A stretch of DNA of 64,000 nucleotides from Rhizobium sp. R634 (GTDB lineage: Bacteria; Pseudomonadota; Alphaproteobacteria; Rhizobiales; Rhizobiaceae): contig NZ_LOKW01000025.1 of assembly GCF_002211305.1 (NCBI RefSeq), positions 124,001 through 188,000 of the forward strand. Direction: 5' to 3'. This document shows positions 23,813 through 32,579 of the stretch, piece after piece. The first letter of the stretch is position 1, and every line of letters starts with the position of its first letter. The notes below the pieces were generated by a model. That model did no database searches and was not told the origin of the DNA. It was given only the letters and a program-made list of their open reading frames with translations. The position numbers and the translations under genes are program-made.

Positions 23813-24838
23813 ATGAATAGCAAGGCAGCAGAGGGCGCCGCCCCGCTCGCAACCCGGCCGAGACGGCGGCGTATGCCGCCGGAACTCAGCATCTTCCTCG
23901 TGCTCGTCGGCATTGCGCTGGTCTATGAAGTGCTCGGCTGGCTGTTCATCGGCCAGAGCTTCCTGATGAACTCGCAGCGCCTGACGATCATGATCCTGCA
24001 GGTCTCCGTCATCGGCATCATCGCCGTCGGCGTCACCCAGGTCATCATTACCGGTGGCATCGACCTTTCGTCGGGATCGGTCGTCGGCATGACGGCGATG
24101 ATCGCGACGAGCTTTGCCCAATCCTCCACCTGGGGACGGGCCGTCTTCCCCTCGCTGACCGATCTGCCCGCCGTCGTGCCGATCATGATCGGCCTGCTGA
24201 TCGGGGCGGCCGCCGGTCTCATAAACGGCGCGCTCATCGCCTATACGAAGATCCCGCCGTTCATCGCAACGCTCGGCATGTTCGTTTCGGCCCGAGGCGT
24301 CGCCAAGTGGTATACAAAGGGACAGCCGGTTTCCGGCATCACCGAGCAGTTCCACTTCATCGGGACCAAGGCATGGCCGGTCGTCGTCTTCCTGGTCGTG
24401 GCGCTGATCTTCCACATTGCGCTGCGCTACACCCGCTACGGCAAGTTCACCTATGCTATCGGCGCGAACCCCCAGGCGGCACGCGTTTCGGGCATCAATA
24501 TCGAGGCGCATCTCGTCAAGGTCTACGTGATTGCCGGACTGCTCGCCGGGCTTGCCGGTATCGTCACGGCGGCGCGCGCTGAAACCGCACAGGCGAGCAT
24601 GGGCGTCGGATACGAACTCGATGCGATCGCCGCGACCGTCATTGGCGGCACTTCGCTCACCGGCGGCGTCGGGCGCATCACTGGCACCGTCATCGGCACC
24701 ATCATCCTCGGCGTCATGACGTCAGGCTTCACGTTCCTTAGGATCGACGCCTACTACCAGGAAATCGTCAAGGGCGTCATCATCGTCGCAGCCGTCGTCG
24801 TCGACGTCTACAGGCAGAAGAAAAGGCGCAAGCACTGA
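23813..24838 (+). CDS. Sugar ABC transporter permease (CUT2)
   Basis: 341 residues of the RbsC/BPD_transp_2 family with about 8-10 membrane segments. Typical motifs are VTQVIITGGIDLSSGSVVG, AGLINGALIAYTKIPPFIATLG, NPQAARVSGINIEAHLVKVY and DAIAATVIGGTSLTGGVG. It starts 33 bp after the ATPase and ends shortly before a terminator, so the transporter operon ends here. Confidence 0.95.
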   Translation: MNSKAAEGAAPLATRPRRRRMPPELSIFLVLVGIALVYEVLGWLFIGQSFLMNSQRLTIMILQVSVIGIIAVGVTQVIITGGIDLSSGSVVGMTAMIATSFAQSSTWGRAVFPSLTDLPAVVPIMIGLLIGAAAGLINGALIAYTKIPPFIATLGMFVSARGVAKWYTKGQPVSGITEQFHFIGTKAWPVVVFLVVALIFHIALRYTRYGKFTYAIGANPQAARVSGINIEAHLVKVYVIAGLLAGLAGIVTAARAETAQASMGVGYELDAIAATVIGGTSLTGGVGRITGTVIGTIILGVMTSGFTFLRIDAYYQEIVKGVIIVAAVVVDVYRQKKRRKH

Positions 24839-24865
24839 TCTCGATCAGCGAGAACAATCATCATG

Positions 24866-24887
24866 CGGGGGCTTCGGCCCCCGTTTC
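24866..24887 (+). terminator. Terminator of the CUT2 sugar ABC operon
   Basis: Seven-base-pair GC stem CGGGGGC / GCCCCCG (24866-24872 and 24877-24883) with a TTCG tetraloop, followed by TTTCC. It lies 27 bp after the permease stop. Confidence 0.8.
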
Positions 24888-25005
24888 CGTTTGCGGCGAA
24901 GCTCTTGAAGAGGACGCAGATTTTTAAAAAAAGGGATGGCGAATCCCGCCAGCTTTTCTATTCTGCCACGTCATAGGCCCCGCCTCGGGCAGTGCAGGAA
25001 GACAA

Positions 25006-26064
25006 ATGCAATTCGTATTCGACGGTCATAACGACGTTCTTCTTCGGCTCTGGACACACGCAAAAGACGGCAGCGATCCGATCGCGGAATTCAAAGACGG
25101 CACGACGGCCGGCCATATCGATGCGCATCGAGCCAGGGAAGGCGGCCTCTCCGGCGGCCTCTGCGCCATCTATATTCCCTCCGGTGATCTCGTCTTTGCC
25201 GATCCGGATGCCGAAGGCCGTTATGTCACGCCGATGGCGGCGCCTCTCGATCCCTTGCCCTCCCTTGTCGTTGCCAATGAGATGGCGGCGATCGCGCTGC
25301 GGCTCGACCGGGCGGGCGCCTGGCGGCTCTGCCGGACGGTCAAGGATATCCGCGGCGCCGTGGCGGACGGCATTTTCGCCGCGGTCCTGCATATGGAAGG
25401 CTGCGAGGCGATCGGCGCCGATCTCTCGGTGCTCGAGGTGTTTCATGCGGTGGGACTGCGGTCGCTCGGCCCGGTCTGGAGCAGGCATAACGTCTTCGGC
25501 TATGGCGTGCCCTTCGCCTTCCCGATGTCGCCGGATACCGCGCCCGGCCTCACCGATGCCGGCTTTGCGCTGGTCAAGGAGTGCAATCGCCTCGGCATCC
25601 TCATCGACCTTGCCCATATCACCGAGAAGGGTTTCTGGGACGTGGCGAAAACGACGGACCAGCCGCTGGTCGCCAGCCATTCCAATGCTCACGCGCTGAC
25701 GCCGGTCGCGCGCAACCTCACGGACAGGCAGCTTGATGCGATCCGCGAAAGCCGCGGCCTCGTCGGCGTCAATTATGCGACGGCCATGCTGCGTGCCGAC
25801 GGCCGCTCGGACAGCGATACGCCGCTCGCCGATATGATCCGCCATATCGACTATCTCGTGAACCGCATCGGCATCGATTGCGTCGCGCTCGGATCGGACT
25901 TCGACGGTGCCACCATTCCTGAGGAAATCGGCGATGCGGCCGGCAATCAGAAGCTGATTGCCGCTCTCCGGGAGGTTGGATATGGTGAGGAGGATCTCAC
26001 GAAACTTGCCCGTGAAAATTGGCTTCGTATTCTGGCGCAAGCTTGGCGGGAGGACCGCGCCTAA
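25006..26064 (+). CDS. Membrane-type dipeptidase (peptidase M19)
   Basis: 352 residues of the M19 renal-dipeptidase family, zinc enzymes that cut dipeptides including D-amino-acid-containing ones. Metal-site motifs are FDGHNDVLLRLW (His and Asp), HMEGCEAIG (bridging Glu), LIDLAHITEKGF and VASHSNAHAL, with GSDFDGA near the C-terminus. No signal peptide is seen, so it is likely cytoplasmic. It lies 100 bp before the dipeptide-type ABC operon, which suggests a peptide uptake and cleavage module. The 118 bp after the sugar operon terminator hold only its leader. Confidence 0.93.
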   Translation: MQFVFDGHNDVLLRLWTHAKDGSDPIAEFKDGTTAGHIDAHRAREGGLSGGLCAIYIPSGDLVFADPDAEGRYVTPMAAPLDPLPSLVVANEMAAIALRLDRAGAWRLCRTVKDIRGAVADGIFAAVLHMEGCEAIGADLSVLEVFHAVGLRSLGPVWSRHNVFGYGVPFAFPMSPDTAPGLTDAGFALVKECNRLGILIDLAHITEKGFWDVAKTTDQPLVASHSNAHALTPVARNLTDRQLDAIRESRGLVGVNYATAMLRADGRSDSDTPLADMIRHIDYLVNRIGIDCVALGSDFDGATIPEEIGDAAGNQKLIAALREVGYGEEDLTKLARENWLRILAQAWREDRA

Positions 26065-26163
26065 AGCACCGCGCGCCTCTGGACGCGCTCGGAATGGACA
26101 ATAGTTTAATGGGGAATGACCGACCTAACGCTTCGTAATCAATCAAGAACAGGGGAACAGACC

Positions 26164-27807
26164 ATGATGATCACCAAGCTCAGCCGCAATATCCGCATGC
26201 TTTCCGCCGGAGCCGCCCTTTCGCTCCTGATGATGACGGCACCGTCCGCCTTCGCCGAAACGCCCAAGGACACGCTTGTCGAAGGTTTTGCCATCGACGA
26301 CATCATCACGATGGATCCGGGCGAGGCTTTCGAGCTTTCGACGGCGGAGATCACCAGCAACAGCTACAGCCTGCTTGTCCGTCTCGATCTCGCCGATACG
26401 TCAAAGGTGAAGGGCGATCTCGCCGAAAGCTGGAGCGTTTCGGATGACGGCCTCACCTATACGTTCAAGCTGAAACCCGGCCTGAAATTCGCCTCCGGCA
26501 ATCCGATCACCGCCGAAGATGTCGCCTGGTCGTTCGAGCGCGCTGTCAAGCTCGACAAGAGCCCCGCCTTCATTCTCACGCAGTTCGGCCTGACCGGCGA
26601 CAACGTCACGGAAAAGGCCAAGGCGGCCGACGCCAACACCTTCGTCCTCACGGTCGATAAGGCCTATGCGCCGAGCTTCGTGCTCAATTGCCTGACCGCG
26701 ACCGTTGCTTCCGTCGTCGACAAGAAGCTGGTGCTGGAGCATGTGAAGGCCGTGACGCCGGATGCCGAGCACAAATACGATAATGATTTCGGCAATGAAT
26801 GGTTGAAGACTGGCTATGCCGGCTCCGGCGCCTTCAAGCTGCGCGAATGGCGGGCCAACGAAGTCGTCGTGCTGGAGCGCAACGACAATTATTACGGCGA
26901 CAAGCCGAAGCTAAACCGCGTCATCTATCGCTACATGAAGGAAAGCTCGGCCCAGCGGCTGGCGCTCGAAGCCGGTGACATCGATATCGCCCGCAATCTC
27001 GAGCCGGGCGATATCGACGCCGTTTCCAAGAATACCGATCTGGCGACGACAAGTGCGCCGAAGGGCACGATCTACTACGTCAGCCTGAACAACAAGAACG
27101 AAAACCTGAAGAAGCCCGAAGTTCAGGAGGCGTTCAAATATCTGGTCGATTACGACGCGATCGGCGCGACGCTGATCAAGGGCATCGGCGAGATCCACCA
27201 GACCTTCCTGCCGGAGGGCCAGCTCGGCGCGCTCGACGAAAATCCCTACAAGCTCGATGTCGCCAAGGCCAAGGAACTGCTGGCCAAGGCCGGCTTGCCC
27301 GACGGCTTCTCGGTGACCATGGACGTGCGCAACACGCAGCCGGTGACCGGCATTGCCGAATCCATGCAGCAGTCGCTGGCGCAGGCCGGCGTGAAGCTGG
27401 AGATCATCCCCGGCGACGGCAAGCAGACGCTGACCAAATATCGCGCCCGCACCCACGATATGTATATCGGCAATTGGGGCTCCGATTACTTCGACCCGAA
27501 TTCCAATGCCGACACCTTCACGAGCAATCCCGACAATTCCGACGCCGGCACGGTGAAGACCCTCGCATGGCGCAACACCTGGGAAGCGCCGGAACTCGAC
27601 AAGCAGACGAAGGCTGCATTGCTCGAGCGGGACGGCGCCAAGCGCGCAGCGATCTACGAGGATGTCCAGAAGAAGTTTCTCGCCAACAGCCCCTTCGTCA
27701 TCATCTTCCAGCAGACCGAAGTGGCCGGCTATAGGAAGAGCCTGAAGGATTTCAAGCTGGGTCCGAGCTTCGACACCAACTTCGTCGGCCCGATCGCCAA
27801 GGAATGA
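26164..27807 (+). CDS. Peptide ABC transporter substrate-binding protein
   Basis: 547 residues of the SBP_bac_5 (DppA/OppA) family with a signal peptide (cleavage near PSAFAE, residue ~35). Family motifs include LVEGFAIDDIITMDPGEAFE, LAESWSVSDDGLTYTFKLKPG, ITAEDVAWSFERAV and GSDYFDPNSNADTF. It captures di/oligopeptides or related ligands in the periplasm. The ATG at 26164 is preceded by AGGGGA. It heads a five-gene operon with overlapping downstream genes. The ligand cannot be told from sequence. Confidence 0.93.
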   Translation: MMITKLSRNIRMLSAGAALSLLMMTAPSAFAETPKDTLVEGFAIDDIITMDPGEAFELSTAEITSNSYSLLVRLDLADTSKVKGDLAESWSVSDDGLTYTFKLKPGLKFASGNPITAEDVAWSFERAVKLDKSPAFILTQFGLTGDNVTEKAKAADANTFVLTVDKAYAPSFVLNCLTATVASVVDKKLVLEHVKAVTPDAEHKYDNDFGNEWLKTGYAGSGAFKLREWRANEVVVLERNDNYYGDKPKLNRVIYRYMKESSAQRLALEAGDIDIARNLEPGDIDAVSKNTDLATTSAPKGTIYYVSLNNKNENLKKPEVQEAFKYLVDYDAIGATLIKGIGEIHQTFLPEGQLGALDENPYKLDVAKAKELLAKAGLPDGFSVTMDVRNTQPVTGIAESMQQSLAQAGVKLEIIPGDGKQTLTKYRARTHDMYIGNWGSDYFDPNSNADTFTSNPDNSDAGTVKTLAWRNTWEAPELDKQTKAALLERDGAKRAAIYEDVQKKFLANSPFVIIFQQTEVAGYRKSLKDFKLGPSFDTNFVGPIAKE

Positions 27808-27826
27808 TCCGGCGGGGTTGAGTGGC

Positions 27827-28894
27827 TTGAGCACCGTCGAAACCAGGCAGGAGGCGCGGCCCCGCAAGGGCCGTGCCGGCGTCTTCGTGAAGGCGGCGGG
27901 ACGTTTCCTGTTCGCCGCCGTCACCACCTATCTCGGCCTGCTGGCCGTCACCTTCTTCATCGGCCGCGTCGTGCCGATCGATCCCGTGCTCGCCATCCTC
28001 GGCGACCGCGCGCCCACCCACGTAGTCGAGCGGGTGCGGCAGGAAATGGGCTTCAACCTGCCGCTCTATCAGCAGTTTTTCATCTATATCAAAGGCATCC
28101 TTTCCGGCGATTTCGGCAATTCGGTGCTGACGACCAATCCTGTCATGGTCGACATCCGCCGCGTCATGCCGGCGACGATCGAGCTCGCAACGCTCGGAAC
28201 ACTGATCGGCGCCTGCGTTGGCGTGCCGCTCGGCGTTCTTGCCGCCGTGCGCCGCGGCAGCATCGCCGATCAGGTGGTGCGCGTGATCGGGCTGATCGGC
28301 TATTCCGTGCCGATCTTCTGGCTGGCACTGATCTCGCTCGTCATCTTCTATGCGCAGCTGCGCTGGGTGGCCTTTCCCGGCCGCATCGATATCGTCTTCG
28401 AATATACGTTCACGCCGATTACCGGCTTCTATCTGCTCGACAGCGCCTGGCAGGGGCAATGGGACGTCTTCTACGACGTCTTCCGCCACATCATCCTGCC
28501 CGCCTCGCTGCTCGGTTATTTCTCGCTGGCCTATATCAGCCGCATGACGCGCAGCTTCATGCTCAACGAGCTTTCGCAGGAATATATCGTCGCCGCGCGC
28601 GCCAAGGGGCTGTCGGAAACACGGGTGATCTGGGGCCACGCGTTGCGCAATGCCGCCGTGCCGCTCGTCACCGTCATCGCCCTTTCCTATGCCGGCCTGC
28701 TCGAAGGTTCGGTTCTGACCGAAACCGTCTTCTCCTGGCCGGGCATCGGACTTTACATCACCAATTCGCTGCAGAATGCCGATATGAATGCCGTGCTCGG
28801 CGGCACGATCGTCATCGGCACCGTTTTCATCGGCATCAACCTTCTGTCCGATCTTCTCTACCGGACGCTCGACCCGAGGACGCGAAACCGATGA
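27827..28894 (+). CDS. Peptide ABC transporter permease (DppB type)
   Basis: About 355 residues, six membrane segments, DppB/OppB family (FFIGRVVPIDPVLAILGDRAP, VGVPLGVLAAVRRGSIADQ, the EAA loop VAARAKGLSETRVIWGHALRNA and a PGIGLYITNSLQNADMN end). No ATG exists near the front. A TTG at 27827 has GGCGGGG at 9 bp and is preferred. Another TTG at 27818 directly abuts that ribosome-binding site. The stop overlaps the next gene by 4 bp. Confidence 0.92.
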   Translation: MSTVETRQEARPRKGRAGVFVKAAGRFLFAAVTTYLGLLAVTFFIGRVVPIDPVLAILGDRAPTHVVERVRQEMGFNLPLYQQFFIYIKGILSGDFGNSVLTTNPVMVDIRRVMPATIELATLGTLIGACVGVPLGVLAAVRRGSIADQVVRVIGLIGYSVPIFWLALISLVIFYAQLRWVAFPGRIDIVFEYTFTPITGFYLLDSAWQGQWDVFYDVFRHIILPASLLGYFSLAYISRMTRSFMLNELSQEYIVAARAKGLSETRVIWGHALRNAAVPLVTVIALSYAGLLEGSVLTETVFSWPGIGLYITNSLQNADMNAVLGGTIVIGTVFIGINLLSDLLYRTLDPRTRNR

Positions 28895-29826
28895 CGGCGC
28901 CCGCCACCCCATCTCCCGTGATGAGCCGCCGCGAATGGCTGCTTTCCGACCGGCCGCAATCGCGGATGCAGGCGCGCCTCGGCCGCGCTTACGTGACGTG
29001 GCGGCAGTTTAGCGCAAACAGGCTTGCCGTCGTCGGTCTCATGATCATCGTCGCGCTGCTGCTGGTCGCCGCTTTTGCCGATCTCATCGCCACGCACAAT
29101 CCTGTTGTCGGCGATCTGCGCAATGCCCGTTTACTCCCGCCGGGAACGAGCGGGTTCCTGCTCGGCACGGATGACCAGGGCCGCGATATCTTTTCGCGGC
29201 TGGTCTACGGATCGCGATTGACGCTGCTCGTCGTCGTGCTCGTTGCCATCATCTCCGCGCCGGTCGGGCTGATGGTCGGCACGGTATCGGGTTATGCCGG
29301 CGGCTGGGTGGATGCGACGCTGATGCGCATCACCGATATTTTCCTCGCCTTTCCGAAGCTGGTGCTGGCGCTCGCCTTCGTCGCGGCACTCGGTCCCGGC
29401 ATCCAGAACGCGATCATCGCCATCGCCATCACCTCCTGGCCGCCCTATGCCCGCATCGCGCGCGCCGAGACGCTGACGGTCCGGCGTTCCGACTATATTT
29501 CGGCGGTGAAGCTGATGGGCGCATCGCCGCTGCGCATCATCGTGCGCCATGTCATGCCGCTCTGCATTTCCTCGCTGATCGTGCGCGTGACGCTCGATAT
29601 GGCCGGGATCATCCTGACGGCGGCCGGTCTCGGCTTCCTGGGATTGGGCGCGCAGCCGCCGCTGCCGGAATGGGGCGCGATGATCGCATCGGGCCGTCGC
29701 TTCATCCTGGATCAATGGTGGGTCGCGGCCATGCCGGGCATCGCCATCCTCATCGTCAGCCTCGGCTTCAACCTGCTCGGCGACGGCCTGCGCGACGCGC
29801 TCGATCCGAAGGAGAGCGGCCAATGA
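28891..29826 (+). CDS. Peptide ABC transporter permease (DppC type)
   Basis: 311 residues of the DppC/OppC family with an N-terminal cytoplasmic tail, six membrane segments, LLGTDDQGRDIFSRLVYGSR (hallmark), the EAA loop YISAVKLMGASPLRIIVRHVMP and a G.GLGAQPPLPEWG ending. It overlaps both neighbours by 4 bp (ATGA). The reading frame is open far upstream, but that portion is a shadow of the DppB-type gene. Confidence 0.95.
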   Translation: MTAPATPSPVMSRREWLLSDRPQSRMQARLGRAYVTWRQFSANRLAVVGLMIIVALLLVAAFADLIATHNPVVGDLRNARLLPPGTSGFLLGTDDQGRDIFSRLVYGSRLTLLVVVLVAIISAPVGLMVGTVSGYAGGWVDATLMRITDIFLAFPKLVLALAFVAALGPGIQNAIIAIAITSWPPYARIARAETLTVRRSDYISAVKLMGASPLRIIVRHVMPLCISSLIVRVTLDMAGIILTAAGLGFLGLGAQPPLPEWGAMIASGRRFILDQWWVAAMPGIAILIVSLGFNLLGDGLRDALDPKESGQ

Positions 29827-30656
29827 CGACACTTCTGACGGTCGACAAGCTCAAGGTCAGCTATCCCACCCGCACCGGCGTGATCGAGGCCGTTCGCGGC
29901 GTCTCCTTCAGGCTCGGTAGGGAAAGGCTCGGCATCGTCGGCGAATCCGGTTCCGGCAAGTCGCAAACCGGCCGGGCGATCATGGGGCTGACGCCGAAAC
30001 ACGGCATCGTCACCGCCGACAGGCTCGATTTCAACGGCATCGACCTCCTCAAGGCTTCCGCCGGCGAAAGGCGCCGGCTGCGCGGCAAGCGCATCGCCAT
30101 GATCCTGCAGGATCCGAAATATTCGCTCGACCCCGTCATGACGATCGGCAGGCAGATCTGCGAAACGCTGCGCACGCATGAGAAGGTTGGCAAGTCGGAG
30201 GCGCGAGAGCGGGCGCTCACCATGCTGGAGGCGGTGCAGATCCGCGACCCCAAACGCGTCTTCGACCTGCATCCCCACGAGGTTTCGGGCGGGATGGGGC
30301 AGCGCGCGATGATCGCCATGATGCTGATTGCCGGGCCTGAACTGCTGATCGCCGACGAACCGACCTCGGCGCTCGACGTGACGGTGCAGCTCGACGTGCT
30401 GCGTATCATGGACAGGCTGGTGTCCGAGCGCGGTATGGGACTGATCTTCGTGTCCCACGATCTGAGGCTGGTTTCCTCCTTCTGCGATCGGGTCATCGTC
30501 ATGTATGCCGGCAAGATCGTCGAAGAGCTCGCGGCCGCCGATCTCAAACATGCGCAGCATCCCTATACCCGGGGACTGCTGAACTGCATGCCCGAGATCG
30601 GTTCGAACCGCCATCCGCTGCCGGTGCTCGACCGCAAGCCGGAGTGGGCGGCATGA
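29823..30656 (+). CDS. Peptide ABC transporter ATP-binding protein (DppD type)
   Basis: 277 residues with Walker A GESGSGKSQ, signature VSGGMGQRAMIAMML and Walker B LLIADEPTSAL, and the C-terminal oligopeptide-transporter region HAQHPYTRGLLNCMPEIG. The signature reads SGGMGQR where the canonical DppD form is SGG(M/Q)xQR. It overlaps the neighbouring genes by 4 bp each side. Confidence 0.94.
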   Translation: MTTLLTVDKLKVSYPTRTGVIEAVRGVSFRLGRERLGIVGESGSGKSQTGRAIMGLTPKHGIVTADRLDFNGIDLLKASAGERRRLRGKRIAMILQDPKYSLDPVMTIGRQICETLRTHEKVGKSEARERALTMLEAVQIRDPKRVFDLHPHEVSGGMGQRAMIAMMLIAGPELLIADEPTSALDVTVQLDVLRIMDRLVSERGMGLIFVSHDLRLVSSFCDRVIVMYAGKIVEELAAADLKHAQHPYTRGLLNCMPEIGSNRHPLPVLDRKPEWAA

Positions 30657-31402
30657 GCGCAACGCTCCAGATCGACAATCTCGGCGTCGTTTATGACGAA
30701 TTTCATGCGCTGAAGGATGTCAGCGTCGCGGTCGAAGGCGGCGAGTCCTTCGGTCTCGTCGGCGAGTCCGGTTCGGGAAAATCGACCTTGCTGCGCGCCG
30801 TTGCCGGGCTTGCGCCGGTCAGCGGCGGGACGATCCTGATCGAGGGGGAAGCTCTCAGAGGCGCAAAACGCAGCAAGACTTTTTATCGGCGCGTGCAGAT
30901 GGTCTTTCAGGACCCCTACGGTTCGCTGCATCCGCGCCAGACGATCGACCGGCTTCTGCTCGAACCGCTTGCGATCCATGGCATCGGCGACAGCGACCGG
31001 CGCATTGCGCGGGCGCTCGACGAAGTCGGCCTCGGCAACGGCTTCCGTTTCCGCTATCCGCACCAGCTCTCCGGTGGCCAGCGGCAGCGCGTGGCGATCG
31101 CCCGGGCGCTGATCGTCGAACCGTCGATCCTGCTGCTCGACGAACCGACCTCAGCCTTGGATGCCTCGGTGCAGGCCGAGGTTCTAAACCTGCTCGAACA
31201 GATCCGGCGCGACCGCAGGCTGACTTTCGTGATGGTGAGCCATGATCTCGGCGTCATCACCCATATGTGCGAAAGGCTCGCCGTGATGCGCAACGGTGCC
31301 GTCGTCGAACGACTGAGATCGGAAGAGCTGGCGAGAGGCGCAGTTCGGGAGGACTACACGAGAAATTTGATGATCGCCAGCAAGGGGTTCGTCAAAGCCT
31401 GA
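30653..31402 (+). CDS. Peptide ABC transporter ATP-binding protein (DppF type)
   Basis: 249 residues with Walker A GESGSGKST, QMVFQDPYGSLHPRQTI (typical of DppF/OppF), signature LSGGQRQRVAIARAL and Walker B ILLLDEPTSALD. It is shorter than many DppF proteins because the C-terminal peptide-transporter extension is reduced to a few residues. It is last in the operon. Confidence 0.93.
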   Translation: MSATLQIDNLGVVYDEFHALKDVSVAVEGGESFGLVGESGSGKSTLLRAVAGLAPVSGGTILIEGEALRGAKRSKTFYRRVQMVFQDPYGSLHPRQTIDRLLLEPLAIHGIGDSDRRIARALDEVGLGNGFRFRYPHQLSGGQRQRVAIARALIVEPSILLLDEPTSALDASVQAEVLNLLEQIRRDRRLTFVMVSHDLGVITHMCERLAVMRNGAVVERLRSEELARGAVREDYTRNLMIASKGFVKA

Positions 31403-31493
31403 AGGGGTAGTCTTTTCAAGCCTTTGAAAAAAAAAGACCCGCGAGGCCGTTAAGGCTAATGCTTCCCTAAAAGACGACCAACCAACTAGACTA

Positions 31494-31521
31494 TTGACAG
31501 CTGCCCCGCTTCTGTCATGAT
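31494..31521 (+). promoter_or_regulatory. Candidate promoter before small-protein genes
   Basis: TTGACA (31494-31499), a 16 bp spacer and CATGAT (31516-31521). The -35 box is perfect, the -10 is moderate. It lies 45 bp before the 62-codon frame, and the preceding gene stops ~90 bp upstream. Confidence 0.5.
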
Positions 31522-31565
31522 CCTGTTAACGATTGTTAGCTTTCGTGATCGATGGAGGTTGAGGC

Positions 31566-31754
31566 ATGTTCTTTCTCGGTGGCATGACTATGGGTTACCT
31601 CGATCCTCCCGTCAAAGCCGACCGCAGGGAACAGATTTCGGTATCCATTCCCGCCGAGAAGGACCGCAGGCTGATCGACACTTCTTCCAACCCGCCGCAG
31701 GACGAGAGCGCCGTCGAGCGCTCGTGGATCTGGGCCTGGCGCACGCTCTGCTGA
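31566..31754 (+). CDS. Possible small protein, unknown
   Basis: A 62-codon frame starting MFFLGGMTMGYLDPP, preceded by TGGAGG at 8-9 bp, downstream of a good promoter. The N-terminus is hydrophobic and the rest is charged and hydrophilic, ending in a Trp-rich SWIWAWRTLC. No family was recognised. The ribosome-binding site and promoter argue for a real gene, but the short length leaves doubt. Confidence 0.4.
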   Translation: MFFLGGMTMGYLDPPVKADRREQISVSIPAEKDRRLIDTSSNPPQDESAVERSWIWAWRTLC

Positions 31755-31878
31755 TAGAGCTGGTTGAATTTTCTCTTCCGCTCGCTCTGGACGGAAATTT
31801 ATCTCTACCTACCTGATAGAGAAAATATTTATAAACCGAGCCGCACAACCGGCCGCAGGAAAACAACGGAGGCAACAT

Positions 31879-32043
31879 ATGGCAGATCTGGGTATTTCGC
31901 ATACTCACGTGAACCACTATGGTTCCGTCGCGGACAAGAAGCCGCTGACCGCGCGTCACAGGCTTCAGACCATGCTCCACGGAGCGATCTTCACGGCAGC
32001 ATTCCTGTTCGTCGTCGCCATGGTTTGCGGCCTCGTCGGCTAA
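31879..32043 (+). CDS. Small single-pass membrane protein, unknown
   Basis: 54 residues (ATG 31879, TAA 32041) preceded by GGAGG at about 6 bp. The N-terminal half is hydrophilic with several His and Lys residues (GISHTHVNHYGSVADKK). A C-terminal membrane helix spans about residues 34-54 (GAIFTAAFLFVVAMVCGLVG). It is likely tail-anchored in the inner membrane. It probably shares a transcript with the 62-codon frame 124 bp upstream. Function unknown. Confidence 0.65.
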   Translation: MADLGISHTHVNHYGSVADKKPLTARHRLQTMLHGAIFTAAFLFVVAMVCGLVG

Positions 32044-32579
32044 TCGGCGCATCCTAAGCTCGGCAGGTGCCGCGGCGGTTTCCGCCCTTTGCTGACGCTC
32101 GCAGGCCCCAGCACTCTCCCGGCATCAGCCTGTCCCGGGAGAGTGGTCATAGAGCCGAGCGCTATCCCAATCCCCATTCTTCTCTGTGTCAGTCACGCCA
32201 GGGCGCCGCAACGAGGTTTGTTCATCGGCGCGCTTCAGCCTTTCCTGTCTTTATGCGCTGCCGCCAGGCCGGATGCCGGCATTTTCGCCTCCCGCCGCGG
32301 AGACGAGCCTGGCAGGGCGCATTCCCCGCCTCTTGACTTGAATTGTCCCGTGTCCAAGTTTCGCCATGGCTTTCGCGGAGAGGATATCGATGATTTCCAT
32401 CATCCGTCTGCCGCCCTGAACCGGGGCTCATTGCGTTTGCGTCGCGTCGCCCAAGTGTCGTTCATCCCGGCTTCATCGATCTTCGAAGAATCGGGCTCCG
32501 TTCATGTCGCAGTCATGATAAGCAGTGCAAAAGGCTGAGCAAAACAGCCATAACTTTGTTTGGATCCAGAACCGAACCC
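32044..32579. other. Long intergenic region upstream of ndvB
   Basis: 536 bp. It contains a strong hairpin at 32112-32145 (arms CACTCTCCCGG and CCGGGAGAGTG) that may end the small-protein transcript, though no T-run follows. A TTGACT at about 32333 could be a -35 box for ndvB, but no good -10 is evident. A 149-codon plus-strand frame (32089-32538) was judged spurious. The rest shows no recognisable element. Confidence 0.5.

Noticed and set aside
21170..24511. 1113-codon open frame on the minus strand across the CUT2 ABC operon
   Set aside because: It is antisense to three clearly conserved transporter genes. Its composition (H, D, R, G rich) is the reading typical of the opposite strand of GC-rich genes.
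32089..32538. 149-codon plus-strand frame in the gap before ndvB
   Set aside because: No ribosome-binding site and no family likeness; it runs through a strong hairpin.
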